The notes beneath the pieces were generated by a model. The model was not told the DNA's origin. It searched no databases and saw only the letters and a program-made list of their open reading frames with translations. From assembly GCA_948760655.1 (NCBI GenBank), contig CAQBKK010000032.1:1-12808 (forward strand): a DNA stretch of 12,808 bases, given 5' to 3'. A program made the translations under genes and the position numbers. Positions 5,446-12,215 of this stretch are shown in pieces; position 1 is the stretch's first letter; every line of letters begins with the position of its first letter. The DNA comes from an uncultured Bacilli bacterium (GTDB lineage Bacteria > Bacillota_I > Bacilli_A > RF39 > UBA660).

Positions 5446-6747
5446 ATGCAAACAGTTTGTTTGATTGGAAAACCAAATGTAGGAAAGTCTACGATTTTTA
5501 ATCGATTAATTAAAGAAGATAAATCGATTGTTTTAGATACTCCTGGTGTTACAAGAGATCGTATTTATGGAAGAGTAAATTTTGAAAATAAGTCGTTTAT
5601 GCTGATTGATACAGGCGGACTTGATGGAGATGATGATTGGAATAAAGATATTTTACTCCAAGCAACTCTTGCTATTGAGGAAGCTGATCTTATTTTATTT
5701 GTTGTCGACGGAAAAGAAGATATTAGTAGTAGCGATTTAAAAATTCGGGATATGCTTAGGAAAACAAATAAAAAAGTTATTGTTGTTGTTAATAAGATGG
5801 ATAACGAGCAAAGAAAAGGGCTTATTTATAATTATTATGAACTAGGTTTTCCTGTTGTTTTGCCGGTTAGTGCTTCTCATAATTTAGGCTTTGTAGAACT
5901 TTTGAAAGAAATAACAGTTACTTTTCCTGATAAAGAGTTGGAAGAAGATAATCGGCTTAAATTTTGTTTTATTGGAAGACCTAATGTAGGAAAGAGTAGC
6001 TTAATAAATGCTTTATTAAATGAAAATAGAGTAATTGTAAGTGATGTGGCTGGAACAACTCGTGATGCAACTGATACACCCTTTATGTATCAAGGGGAGG
6101 AATATGTTTTAATTGATACGGCTGGAATGCGAAAAAAAGGTCGTATTTATGAAAGCGTAGAAAAGTATAGTTTATTACGCAGTTTAAAATCTATTGATCG
6201 AAGTGATGTTTGTGTTTTAGTTCTTAATGCTGAGGAAGGAATATTAGAACATGATAAACATATTTTAGCTTATGCTTTAGAAGCAGGAAAGGGAATTGTG
6301 ATTGCTGTTAATAAATGGGATATTATTGAAAATCCAGATCAAGCAATCAAGTTATGGAAAAAAAATTTAGAGTCGCATTTTATGTTTGCTAGTTATGTTT
6401 CTCCTATTTTTCTTTCTGCCAAAACGAAAAAAAGAATGCATACTTTGATGCCTGCTATTTTGTCTGCTTATCAGAATAATAGAAAAGAAATTAAAACAAG
6501 TGATTTAAATAATGTAATTGTAGATGCGGTTTGCATGCATGAACCTCCTTCTTATAAAGGAAAAAGACTTAAAATTTATTTTGTTAGCCAGATTGATAAA
6601 AAACCACCTAAATTTGAATTTAAAGTTAATGATAAGGGGTTAATTCATTTTAGTTATGAGAGGTATTTAGAGAATAGGATACGTGAGAATTTTGATTTTT
6701 CTGGTACTCCTATATTACTTAAATTTAAAAATAAAAAAGAAGATTAG
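5446..6747 (+). CDS. der: Ribosome biogenesis GTPase Der (EngA)
   Basis: The 433-residue protein is full length for Der (B. subtilis EngA has 436). Der has two GTPase domains in tandem and a KH-like C-terminal domain and acts in late assembly of the 50S subunit. Domain 1 shows GKPNVGKS (8-15), DTPG (31-34), DTGG (55-58) and NKMD (116-119). Domain 2 shows GRPNVGKS (177-184), DTAG (224-227), NKWD (289-292) and SAK (324-326). The KH-like domain covers about 350-433. A GGGGGG-rich site sets the ATG. In B. subtilis der lies just upstream of gpsA and spoIVA-hbs; here about 4 kb of other genes separate it from spoIVA. Its last four bases overlap the tail of a convergent XRE gene. Confidence 0.98.
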   Translation: MQTVCLIGKPNVGKSTIFNRLIKEDKSIVLDTPGVTRDRIYGRVNFENKSFMLIDTGGLDGDDDWNKDILLQATLAIEEADLILFVVDGKEDISSSDLKIRDMLRKTNKKVIVVVNKMDNEQRKGLIYNYYELGFPVVLPVSASHNLGFVELLKEITVTFPDKELEEDNRLKFCFIGRPNVGKSSLINALLNENRVIVSDVAGTTRDATDTPFMYQGEEYVLIDTAGMRKKGRIYESVEKYSLLRSLKSIDRSDVCVLVLNAEEGILEHDKHILAYALEAGKGIVIAVNKWDIIENPDQAIKLWKKNLESHFMFASYVSPIFLSAKTKKRMHTLMPAILSAYQNNRKEIKTSDLNNVIVDAVCMHEPPSYKGKRLKIYFVSQIDKKPPKFEFKVNDKGLIHFSYERYLENRIRENFDFSGTPILLKFKNKKED

Positions 6748-6763
6748 TTTTTCTCTTCTTTTT
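6734..6763. terminator. Bidirectional terminator between der and the convergent XRE gene
   Basis: AAAAAGAAGA (6734-6743) pairs with TCTTCTTTTT (6754-6763) over 10 bp around a 10-nt loop that contains both stop codons. A/T-runs on both sides would let it work in either direction. The stem is AT-rich, so strength is uncertain. Confidence 0.5.
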
Positions 6764-7013
6764 CTTTTTCATCAATTCTCTTTTTGCTAATGAATCTTGA
6801 CTCATCAGGATTAAAGAATTCACGGATGTCTATTTTTAAAAGTTTTGCTAAATTTGATAAAAATTCAACGGATACATTTACTTCTCCACGTTCAATACTT
6901 GCTAAATATTTATAATTTAAACTATATCTTTCATAAAATTTTTCTTGTGATAAACCTGATTGATAGCGATAGTATTTTAAATTGTTTCCAATAATTTTTT
7001 GTATGCTATTCAT
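6744..7013 (-). CDS. XRE-family transcriptional regulator, 89 residues
   Basis: A single helix-turn-helix covers about residues 8-66. GLSQEKFYERY is the first part and NYKYLASIERGEVNVSVEFL holds the recognition helix. The C-terminal 20 residues are charged (ISKKRIDEKEKEEKN) with no ligand or oligomerisation domain. It should bind DNA at or near the divergent promoter region. A clear AAAGGAG lies upstream on the minus strand. It is convergent with der (4-bp overlap) and divergent from the 71-residue XRE gene. The family is certain, the target unknown. Confidence 0.88.
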   Translation of the reverse strand: MNSIQKIIGNNLKYYRYQSGLSQEKFYERYSLNYKYLASIERGEVNVSVEFLSNLAKLLKIDIREFFNPDESRFISKKRIDEKEKEEKN

Positions 7014-7035
7014 TCTCTACTCCTTTACTAATAAA

Positions 7036-7064
7036 AATATAAGAATTAATAAAATGTAAGTCCA
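7036..7064 (-). promoter_or_regulatory. Minus-strand promoter of the 89-residue XRE gene
   Basis: On the minus strand TGGACT (plus 7059-7064) lies 17 bp before TATATT (plus 7036-7041). It faces away from the promoter at 7087-7115. Confidence 0.5.
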
Positions 7065-7070
7065 CCATGT

Positions 7071-7080
7071 TATAGCTATA
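7071..7080. promoter_or_regulatory. Palindrome between divergent XRE promoters, candidate operator
   Basis: TATAGCTATA is a perfect 10-bp palindrome lying between the -35 boxes of the two divergent promoters (7064 and 7087). Its flanks TGT and ACA nearly extend it. Position suggests an XRE operator controlling both genes; no binding is shown. Confidence 0.4.
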
Positions 7081-7086
7081 CAAAAA

Positions 7087-7115
7087 TTGACTTTTTTTTT
7101 AAAATATATGATAAT
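7087..7115 (+). promoter_or_regulatory. Promoter of the 71-residue XRE gene
   Basis: TTGACT (7087-7092) is followed after 17 bp by GATAAT (7110-7115). The leader carries GGAGGA before the ATG at 7138. Confidence 0.6.
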
Positions 7116-7137
7116 AAATGCTCTGGAGGATTAGTGT

Positions 7138-7353
7138 ATGAAGAAGAATGAGATGAATTATTTAAAAGTTTTGAGAGAAGAAAAGGGATTGAATTATCAA
7201 GAAATGGCAAATTTACTTGGTATTAGTAAAGCATATTATTGGCAAATAGAACATAAAAATAGAAGGCTTTATTATGATATGGCTAAGAAAATAGCTGAAA
7301 TATTTAAGCTAAAACCAGATGATATTTTTTATCAGGAAAGTGATGATGAATAA
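7138..7353 (+). CDS. Small XRE-family HTH protein, copy A (71 residues)
   Basis: The whole protein is one XRE domain. YLKVLREEKGLNYQEMANLL forms helices 1-2, GISKAYYWQIEHKNRRL carries the recognition helix, and MAKKIAEIFKLKPDDIFY closes the fold. It is a Cro-like minimal regulator with no effector domain. Its second half is almost identical in DNA (91 of 96 bases) to the 65-residue gene at 8218, while the first half differs much more. It is transcribed with spoVIF 46 bp downstream, unless spoVIF has its own promoter. GGAGGA sets the start. Confidence 0.88.
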   Translation: MKKNEMNYLKVLREEKGLNYQEMANLLGISKAYYWQIEHKNRRLYYDMAKKIAEIFKLKPDDIFYQESDDE

Positions 7354-7399
7354 GACAACTTAATTTCTTCTTTTCATATATTACTACTAGGTGATTTGA

Positions 7400-7642
7400 A
7401 TGGAATTAAAAGATGATTTTTTTAAAAAGGTAGAAAAAAAGACAAAAGTAAATAAAGATACTATTATTGAGTTAGCTAGAAAGCTTCAAGATGGTAAAAT
7501 GAAAGATGAAGCAACTTTAAGAGAGGTTATTTCAACATTAAGTACGATTACGGGGAAAAAAGTTTCTAAAGAAAAAGAAGATAAAATTATTAATACAATT
7601 GTAAGTGATCATGTTCCTAATAATATTGATAAAATGTTTTAA
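7400..7642 (+). CDS. spoVIF: Stage VI sporulation protein F (SpoVIF family)
   Basis: The 80-residue protein fits the SpoVIF family in length and motif order: FFKKVEKKTKVNKDTIIELA, then the LQDGKMKDEATLREVI stretch, then KKVSKEKEDKIINTIV, ending in a short NNIDKMF tail. In B. subtilis SpoVIF (YjcC) acts late in the mother cell and is needed for proper coat assembly and expression of GerE-dependent coat genes. AGGTGA lies before the ATG. A CATATATTA at 7375-7383 resembles a SigK/SigE -10 box, but transcription from it would leave almost no leader. It sits among XRE genes and 3 kb before spoIVA. The match is from memory of the family; I rate it good. Confidence 0.82.
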   Translation: MELKDDFFKKVEKKTKVNKDTIIELARKLQDGKMKDEATLREVISTLSTITGKKVSKEKEDKIINTIVSDHVPNNIDKMF

Positions 7643-7647
7643 AAGAT

Positions 7648-7683
7648 AAAAAAACAACTAAGAGTAAGAATTAGTTGCTTTTT
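7648..7683. terminator. Bidirectional terminator between spoVIF and the tandem-HTH gene
   Basis: CAACTAA (7655-7661) pairs with TTAGTTG (7671-7677) around a 9-nt loop. Seven As precede it and five Ts follow, so it can end transcription from both sides. Confidence 0.75.
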
Positions 7684-8105
7684 CTTCCTGTTAATTTATC
7701 TAAAGAATAATGATACTTTTTTGAAAGTTCTAAGGCATAATAGGTTGTAATTAACGATTTACCTGATTCATATTTATGAATGTTTGCTTGGCTCGTATTT
7801 ATGGATTTAGCAAACTCTTCTTGAGAGAGGTTGTTGCTTTTACGAAGAGATTTGATATTATGGGCAATGAGTTCTTTGTTTAAAGAATTTTTACTATGTT
7901 CATATTCGATTTCAGGATTTGATCCAATTAAAGAATCAAGAGTTACGTGGAAGAAATTTGCAAGTTCGTTTAGTTTACCTAAAGGAATCATATCTTTTCC
8001 ACTTTCCCAACCACCATAGGTAGAACGGCTTACTTTTAGTTGTTTTGCAATTTCTTTTTGTGTTAATCCTTCATATTCACGTAGTTCTTTTATTCTTTTG
8101 AACAT
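7671..8105 (-). CDS. Tandem double-HTH XRE regulator, 144 residues
   Basis: Two complete XRE domains lie in one chain. The first is at about residues 1-62 (GLTQKEIAKQL, recognition helix near SRSTYGGWESGK). The second is at about 81-140 (NLSQEEFAKSI, recognition helix near SQANIHKYESGK). A linker of about 18 residues (NPEIEYEHSKNSLNKELI) joins them. Such a protein could bind two half-sites as a monomer. AGGTGAT precedes the ATG on the minus strand. It is divergent from the 65-residue XRE gene and convergent with spoVIF. No ligand-binding part is visible. Confidence 0.88.
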   Translation of the reverse strand: MFKRIKELREYEGLTQKEIAKQLKVSRSTYGGWESGKDMIPLGKLNELANFFHVTLDSLIGSNPEIEYEHSKNSLNKELIAHNIKSLRKSNNLSQEEFAKSINTSQANIHKYESGKSLITTYYALELSKKYHYSLDKLTGRKSN

Positions 8106-8123
8106 AGTATCACCTGTTACTAA

Positions 8124-8186
8124 TTTTCTCGTAAAAAAAATTAAAATACGAAAATGTGTGGGTTATTGTAATAATTGTGATATAAT
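8124..8186. promoter_or_regulatory. Divergent control region of the two XRE genes
   Basis: Plus strand: TATAAT at 8181-8186 with an extended TGA in front forms a good extended -10 for the 65-residue gene, with no clear -35. An imperfect inverted repeat, TTTTCTCGTA (8124-8133) and TACGAAAA (8147-8154), lies between the two genes and could be an operator. No minus-strand promoter is clear. Confidence 0.45.
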
Positions 8187-8217
8187 TAATTGAAATAGTT
8201 ATAAGTGAGGTTTATTC

Positions 8218-8415
8218 ATGGTAAGTGGTTATCAGAAATTAAAAAAAATTCGAGAAAAGAATAAGTATAGTTATGAAGATATGGCAAATATGCTTTCTAT
8301 TAGCAAGTGTTTTTATTGGCAAATAGAACATAAAAAAAGAAGACTTTATTATGATATGGCTAAGAAAATAGCTAATATATTTAATCTAAAACCAGATGAT
8401 ATTTTTTATGAATAG
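8218..8415 (+). CDS. Small XRE-family HTH protein, copy B (65 residues)
   Basis: This is a single XRE domain, paralogous to the 71-residue gene at 7138. The two share the core YWQIEHKxRRLYYDMAKKIA and the ending LKPDDIFY. That includes most of the recognition helix, so both may bind the same DNA. The N-terminal half (KLKKIREKNKYSYEDMANML) differs. The protein ends right after the fold, without the acidic tail of copy A. GTGAGG lies 8 nt upstream of the ATG. It is divergent from the tandem-HTH gene. Confidence 0.88.
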   Translation: MVSGYQKLKKIREKNKYSYEDMANMLSISKCFYWQIEHKKRRLYYDMAKKIANIFNLKPDDIFYE

Positions 8416-8474
8416 TTTTTTTTATAAAAATAGAGTATACTTGGTTTAAATCATTAAGTATGCGGAGGATAGAG

Positions 8475-9569
8475 ATGAAAGAAGTTTATTTGGTTCATTG
8501 CTGGAGTGGTACTATTCATGATGGATGGTATCCATGGGTATGTAAGATTTTGGAACATAGTCATATCAAAGTGCATGCCATCGTTATGCCTAATCCAGAT
8601 GTTCCTATAATCGAAAAATGGGTAGATACTCTAGAAAAAACAATAGAAAACTTAAATGAAAATGTTTACTTTATTGGACATAGTATTGGATGCCAAACCA
8701 TAATGCGTTATTTACAAAGAAAAAAAATCACTAAAATTGGTGGAATTTTGTTTGTCGCTCCTTGGATAGAACTTTCTTTAAAAGCTATAGAAACAGAGGA
8801 AGATAAAACAATTGCCCAACCATGGCTTACTGAACCAATTTATTATGAAAAAATAAAACGATTTACTGAAAATATTATTTGTATTTTTTCTGATGATGAT
8901 TATTTTGTACCGATTAGTCAAAAGTGTTTTTTTGAAAGAAAACTTAATGCACAAACGATTGTTGTTCATAAAAAAGGGCATATTAGTATGGAAGATGGGG
9001 TTTATGAACTGCCAGAACTTTTAATAGCTACGGGAAAAATGCTAGGGGTCGAGTTTTTAGAGATAGTAGATCAAGATGGGGAGTTTACGGGTGAGATTTT
9101 AGAAAAAGAACTTGCACATGACCGAAATTTACTTCATAATGAGGTATCTGTTTTTGTGGTGAATGATAAAAAGGAAGTATTGTTACAAAAACGTAGTCCA
9201 AATAAACGATTCAAACCTAATAAATGGGGATTATGTTCAGGACATGTAGATATTTACGAATCCTTAGAACAAGCAGTAATTCGTGAAATATTTGAGGAAA
9301 TAGGATTAAAAGCAAAAAAAGAAGATTTACATTCTTTACAAGGGCGAATTTTATGTGCTAAGGAAACGAATTCGCATTTTACATATCTCTATTATGCAAA
9401 GACGAGTTTAAAAGAAGAAGATTTTGTTATACAAAAAGAAGAATTATCAGAAGTAAAATGGTTACCGATTTTAGAAGTTTATGATTGGATTGAAAGAGGA
9501 TTTACTTCTTTTGATACAAGTTATGTGTCTTATTTAGAATTAGTCAAGAAAGAATTAGAAAGAGAGTAA
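8475..9569 (+). CDS. Fusion of an RBBP9/YdeN-type alpha/beta-hydrolase and a NUDIX hydrolase
   Basis: The 364-residue protein joins two enzymes. Residues 1-190 are a small serine hydrolase of the RBBP9/YdeN type with GHSIG (nucleophile Ser70), the acidic SDDDYFVP (Asp142 likely) and GH at His169. Residues 193-364 are a NUDIX domain opened by DQDGEFTG and ELAHDRNLLH, with a perfect NUDIX box at 256-278 (GHVDIY-E, REIFEEIGL). NUDIX enzymes cleave a nucleoside or other diphosphate bond; the DxxGxxTG type is related to isopentenyl-diphosphate isomerase-like members. Substrates of either half are unknown. The ATG at 8475 is chosen because GGAGG (8464-8468) lies 6 nt before it; the in-frame ATG at 8460 would place that site inside the gene. 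It is 6 bp upstream of a second YdeN-type gene, probably in one operon. Confidence 0.88.
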   Translation: MKEVYLVHCWSGTIHDGWYPWVCKILEHSHIKVHAIVMPNPDVPIIEKWVDTLEKTIENLNENVYFIGHSIGCQTIMRYLQRKKITKIGGILFVAPWIELSLKAIETEEDKTIAQPWLTEPIYYEKIKRFTENIICIFSDDDYFVPISQKCFFERKLNAQTIVVHKKGHISMEDGVYELPELLIATGKMLGVEFLEIVDQDGEFTGEILEKELAHDRNLLHNEVSVFVVNDKKEVLLQKRSPNKRFKPNKWGLCSGHVDIYESLEQAVIREIFEEIGLKAKKEDLHSLQGRILCAKETNSHFTYLYYAKTSLKEEDFVIQKEELSEVKWLPILEVYDWIERGFTSFDTSYVSYLELVKKELERE

Positions 9570-9575
9570 AGTAAT

Positions 9576-10130
9576 ATGAAAGAAAATTATTTTTTGATAC
9601 ATGGAAGTTTTGGAAGTCCCTTTGTTAACTTTTTTCCTTGGTTAAGAAAAGAATTAGAGAATAAGGGGAGTGAAGTTTATTCTCCTGATTTTCCTACGGG
9701 AGTCGGTTATCAAAATTATGAGAATTGGGAAAAGTTATTAAGAATTTATTTAGAGGCTGGTTTAATTCATGAAAATACTACCTTTGTTGCGCACTCGATT
9801 GCTCCTGTATTTGTGTGTAAGTTTTTAATTGAACATCAGGTGAGAGTGAAAAAGCTTTTATTTGTTTGTGGTTTTAATGATTATTTTGGAATTAATGAGG
9901 AATATGATACAGTAAATGCGTCGATGTATAATAGTGATTTAGAAAAAATAAAAGAGTATTGTAATGAAATTATTTGTTTTTATACCGATAATGATCCTTA
10001 TGTAAAATATGATAAAGAAAAAGAGTTTGCAAATTCTGTTGCTACCAAAGAAATTATGATTTCTGGTGGAGGACATTTAAATGCAGAGTCTGGGTATGAG
10101 TCTTGCGAATTTCTACTTCCTTATTTGTAG
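9576..10130 (+). CDS. RBBP9/YdeN-type alpha/beta-hydrolase, 184 residues
   Basis: The protein has the size and fold signs of the RBBP9/YdeN serine hydrolases. It begins YFLIHGSFGSPFVNFFPWL with the oxyanion HG at residues 9-10. The nucleophile elbow is AHSIA around Ser74, the acid is Asp140 in YTDNDPYV, and the histidine is His167 in GGGHLNAESGY. The triad is complete, but the usual GHSxG elbow has Ala in both Gly places. It starts 6 bp after the hydrolase-NUDIX gene, so they are very likely co-transcribed; its ribosome binding site (GAAAGAGAG) lies over the end of that gene. It is only distantly like the hydrolase half of that neighbour. The substrate is unknown. Confidence 0.85.
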   Translation: MKENYFLIHGSFGSPFVNFFPWLRKELENKGSEVYSPDFPTGVGYQNYENWEKLLRIYLEAGLIHENTTFVAHSIAPVFVCKFLIEHQVRVKKLLFVCGFNDYFGINEEYDTVNASMYNSDLEKIKEYCNEIICFYTDNDPYVKYDKEKEFANSVATKEIMISGGGHLNAESGYESCEFLLPYL

Positions 10131-10151
10131 ATAGAACATTCTATCTTTTTT
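10129..10151 (+). terminator. Terminator of the hydrolase operon
   Basis: AGATAGAA (10129-10136) pairs with TTCTATCT (10139-10146), with the innermost pairs open to form the loop, followed by a six-T run. The stop codon of the second hydrolase is at the foot of the stem. Confidence 0.75.
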
Positions 10152-10152
10152 G

Positions 10153-10180
10153 TTGTAAACTTTTTTAAAATCTATATAAT
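10153..10180 (+). promoter_or_regulatory. Promoter of the HipA-like relic
   Basis: TTGTAA (10153-10158) and a perfect TATAAT (10175-10180) are 16 bp apart. GAGGAAA follows, 5 to 7 nt before the ATG at 10206. Confidence 0.6.
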
Positions 10181-10205
10181 AATAGTTAAAAAATGAGGAA
10201 AAAGT

Positions 10206-10590
10206 ATGGAAAGAAAAGATGGATTTTTAGTTATTTATGATTATAAAAAAATTCCTAGTGATGATTGTATTTCTAGGGGAGTCTAAGCAAGGTGTTGGCT
10301 ACAGGATAAAGAGACTTATTTATTTATTTAAACACTATGGAACGACTCTTTCTTGCTATCGTGAACTTGTTTATTCTAGATTAGCAACAAAAATAGAAAT
10401 TCCTAATGTTGGATATGATTTAGCAATTTATCAAGGAAAAAGAGGAGTTATTACAAAAAGATGTATCAAAGAAATTCCTCTTTCTATGAAAGCAATTCTT
10501 ACTGATTATGCTAAAGAACATTTTGCTAGTATTAGTGACGAATGGAAAGTGATTTACGTATCTTTCTTCCAGGGAATGTTCGAAGTTTAA
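10206..10590 (+). pseudogene. Frameshifted, shortened relic resembling a HipA/CtkA-type kinase
   Basis: A good promoter and ribosome binding site lead to ATG 10206, which encodes MERKDGFLVIYDYKKIPSDD and stops after 26 codons at 10284-10286. The coding signal then continues in the +1 frame to TAA 10588-10590. There, RELVYSRLATKIEIPNVGYD followed by LAIYQGKRGVITKR resembles the HipA/CtkA kinase pattern in which a conserved Glu and an ATP-site strand precede a G-V-I-S/T stretch. The chain ends after about 117 residues of this frame, far short of a kinase. The catalytic Asp and metal-binding parts are missing, so it should be inactive. The ATG at 10237 in the second frame has no ribosome binding site. 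The family call is by resemblance only. Confidence 0.45.
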
Positions 10591-10648
10591 AGAAAAAAAT
10601 TGTGAAACATTTTTGGGATATAGAAAAACGATGCCGAAAATAGCATGT

Positions 10649-10676
10649 AAGAAAGTTCTAAAAGACTTTCTTTTTT
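10649..10676 (+). terminator. Terminator upstream of spoIVA
   Basis: AAGAAAGT (10649-10656) pairs with ACTTTCTT (10665-10672) around an 8-nt loop, followed by a T-run to 10676. It insulates spoIVA from upstream transcription, so spoIVA should use its own promoter. Confidence 0.75.
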
Positions 10677-10684
10677 CATAGGGT
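10677..10684 (+). promoter_or_regulatory. Possible SigE-type -10 box of spoIVA
   Basis: CATAGGGT matches 6 of 8 positions of the SigE -10 pattern CATACAAT. It lies 30 bp before the spoIVA ATG, at a fitting distance; spoIVA is SigE-dependent in B. subtilis. A convincing -35 is not visible. Confidence 0.3.
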
Positions 10685-10714
10685 TAAGTAGAAAAGATGA
10701 AAGGATTAGTATAT

Positions 10715-12193
10715 ATGGAAAAAAGTGAAATTATAAAATCCATTGCTACTCGTGGTAATGGCGAAATATATTTAGGTGTTGTAGGTGCAGTAAGATGTGG
10801 TAAATCTACTTTTATTAAACGTTTTATTGAAAATCTAGTGGTTCCTAATATTGAAGATGAATACGAAAAACGTAAGTGTTTGGATGAGATTCCGCAAAGT
10901 GCAGAAGGAAAAACGATTATGACAACAGAACCCAAGTTTGTACCGAGTTCTGGAGCCACTATTAAAATTGATGAGTTTTCTACGAATATTAAGTTAGTGG
11001 ATTGTGTTGGGTTTGTTATTAAAGGTGCGAATGGACATGTTGATGAAGATGGAAATCCAAGAATGGTAAAAACTCCATGGTTTGAAGATTCAGTACCATT
11101 TTATGAAGCGGCGGAGATTGGAACAGAAAAAGTAATAAGGGATCATGCCACGATAGGGATTGTAATGACAACAGATGGAACCATTGGAGAAATTCCAAGA
11201 GAAAATTATATAGAAGCGGAAGAAAAAATTATCGCTGAATTAAAAGAACTTGGAAAACCTTTTATTGTTGTTTTAAATACCAAAAATAAGGAAAGTGCTC
11301 ATGCAACGACACTTGCGAGTGAACTTAGAAATAGTTATGATGTTCCTGTTATTCCTTTAAATGCTTTAGAAATGGAAGAACCAGAAATTTTAAATGTATT
11401 AAAAGAGGCTTTGTATGAATTTCCTGTATTGAATATAAAAGTAGAAATTCCAAAGTGGGTACATGTTTTAGATAATAACCATTATATTAAGAAGTATTAT
11501 TTGGAGAAAATGAAGGAAAGTGTTGTTGCTGTTAATAAAATAAGAGATGTAGATAATATATTGAATTCTTTTGGAGATTCTGAGATTATTTCTAAAAGTT
11601 ATATTAGTGAAGTGGATACTTCTAGCGGAAATATTAAAATTACTTTAGAGAGTAGTGATGAGTTATATAATCAAGTACTTAAAGATTTAATGGGAGATAT
11701 GGTAACGACTAAAGCGGGACTTTTAAAAATATTTGCAAGCTATAAAGAAGGTAAAGAAGAGTTAGATGGTATGAAGGAAGCTTTACGGATGGCTAAAAAT
11801 ACAGGGTATGGGATTGTATATCCTAGTTTAAAAGATATGACGCTTTCTACTCCTGAGATTATTAAACAAGGATCTCGTTATGGTGTAAAATTAAAAGCAG
11901 TTGCCTCAAGTATTCATTTGATGAAAGTGAATGTGGAATCTACTTTTGAACCTATTATTGGTAGTGAAATTCAAAGTAAAGAGTTAATTAATTATTTGAT
12001 GAAAGATTATGAAGTGGATCCTGGAAGTATTTGGAAAAGTGAGATTTTTGGAAGAAGTTTAGATGTTATTGTTAAAGAGGGTATTCAAGCTAAGTTGTCT
12101 GTAATGCCTGAAAATATGCGTTATAAGTTAAGTCAAACGGTTACTAAAATTGTCAATAAAGGGTCAAGCAATTTAATTACGATTGTCATATAA
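10715..12193 (+). CDS. spoIVA: Stage IV sporulation protein A, coat morphogenetic ATPase
   Basis: SpoIVA polymerises with ATP hydrolysis into the basement layer on the forespore surface, on which the whole coat is built. The 492 residues from ATG 10715 equal the B. subtilis length, and the sequence begins MEKSEIIKSIATRGNGEIYL as expected. The Walker A is GAVRCGKST (24-32), TTEPKF at 70-75 is the conserved sensor stretch, and LVDCVG (94-99) is the Walker B. The middle domain and the C-terminal region (GSRYGVKLKAVASSIHLMKV, IFGRSLDVIVKEGIQAKLSV) are all intact, ending in LITIVI. AAAGGA lies before this ATG; the in-frame ATG at 10697 would only add MKGLVY. It is followed by hup, as in B. subtilis. 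A partner of SpoIVA, CotE, is encoded 7 kb upstream but interrupted. Confidence 0.98.
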   Translation: MEKSEIIKSIATRGNGEIYLGVVGAVRCGKSTFIKRFIENLVVPNIEDEYEKRKCLDEIPQSAEGKTIMTTEPKFVPSSGATIKIDEFSTNIKLVDCVGFVIKGANGHVDEDGNPRMVKTPWFEDSVPFYEAAEIGTEKVIRDHATIGIVMTTDGTIGEIPRENYIEAEEKIIAELKELGKPFIVVLNTKNKESAHATTLASELRNSYDVPVIPLNALEMEEPEILNVLKEALYEFPVLNIKVEIPKWVHVLDNNHYIKKYYLEKMKESVVAVNKIRDVDNILNSFGDSEIISKSYISEVDTSSGNIKITLESSDELYNQVLKDLMGDMVTTKAGLLKIFASYKEGKEELDGMKEALRMAKNTGYGIVYPSLKDMTLSTPEIIKQGSRYGVKLKAVASSIHLMKVNVESTFEPIIGSEIQSKELINYLMKDYEVDPGSIWKSEIFGRSLDVIVKEGIQAKLSVMPENMRYKLSQTVTKIVNKGSSNLITIVI

Positions 12194-12214
12194 TTATCAA
12201 ATTGCTTGATTTTT
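12164..12214 (+). terminator. Terminator of spoIVA, overlapping its 3' end
   Basis: TCAAGCAATTT (12164-12174) and AAATTGCTTGA (12199-12209) form a perfect 11-bp stem with a 24-nt loop, followed by five Ts. The left arm lies within the last ten codons of spoIVA. Confidence 0.75.
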
Positions 12215-12215
12215 C

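Noticed and set aside
7375..7383. SigK-like CATATATTA before spoVIF
   Set aside because: The start of transcription would fall in the ribosome binding site and the -35 spacing is off; kept only as a remark.
8460..8474. Earlier ATG of the hydrolase-NUDIX gene
   Set aside because: The GGAGG site lies inside this stretch and points to ATG 8475; MRRIE is not part of the hydrolase fold.
10684..10959. Minus-strand ORF opposite the start of spoIVA
   Set aside because: Antisense shadow of the strongly conserved SpoIVA Walker A region.
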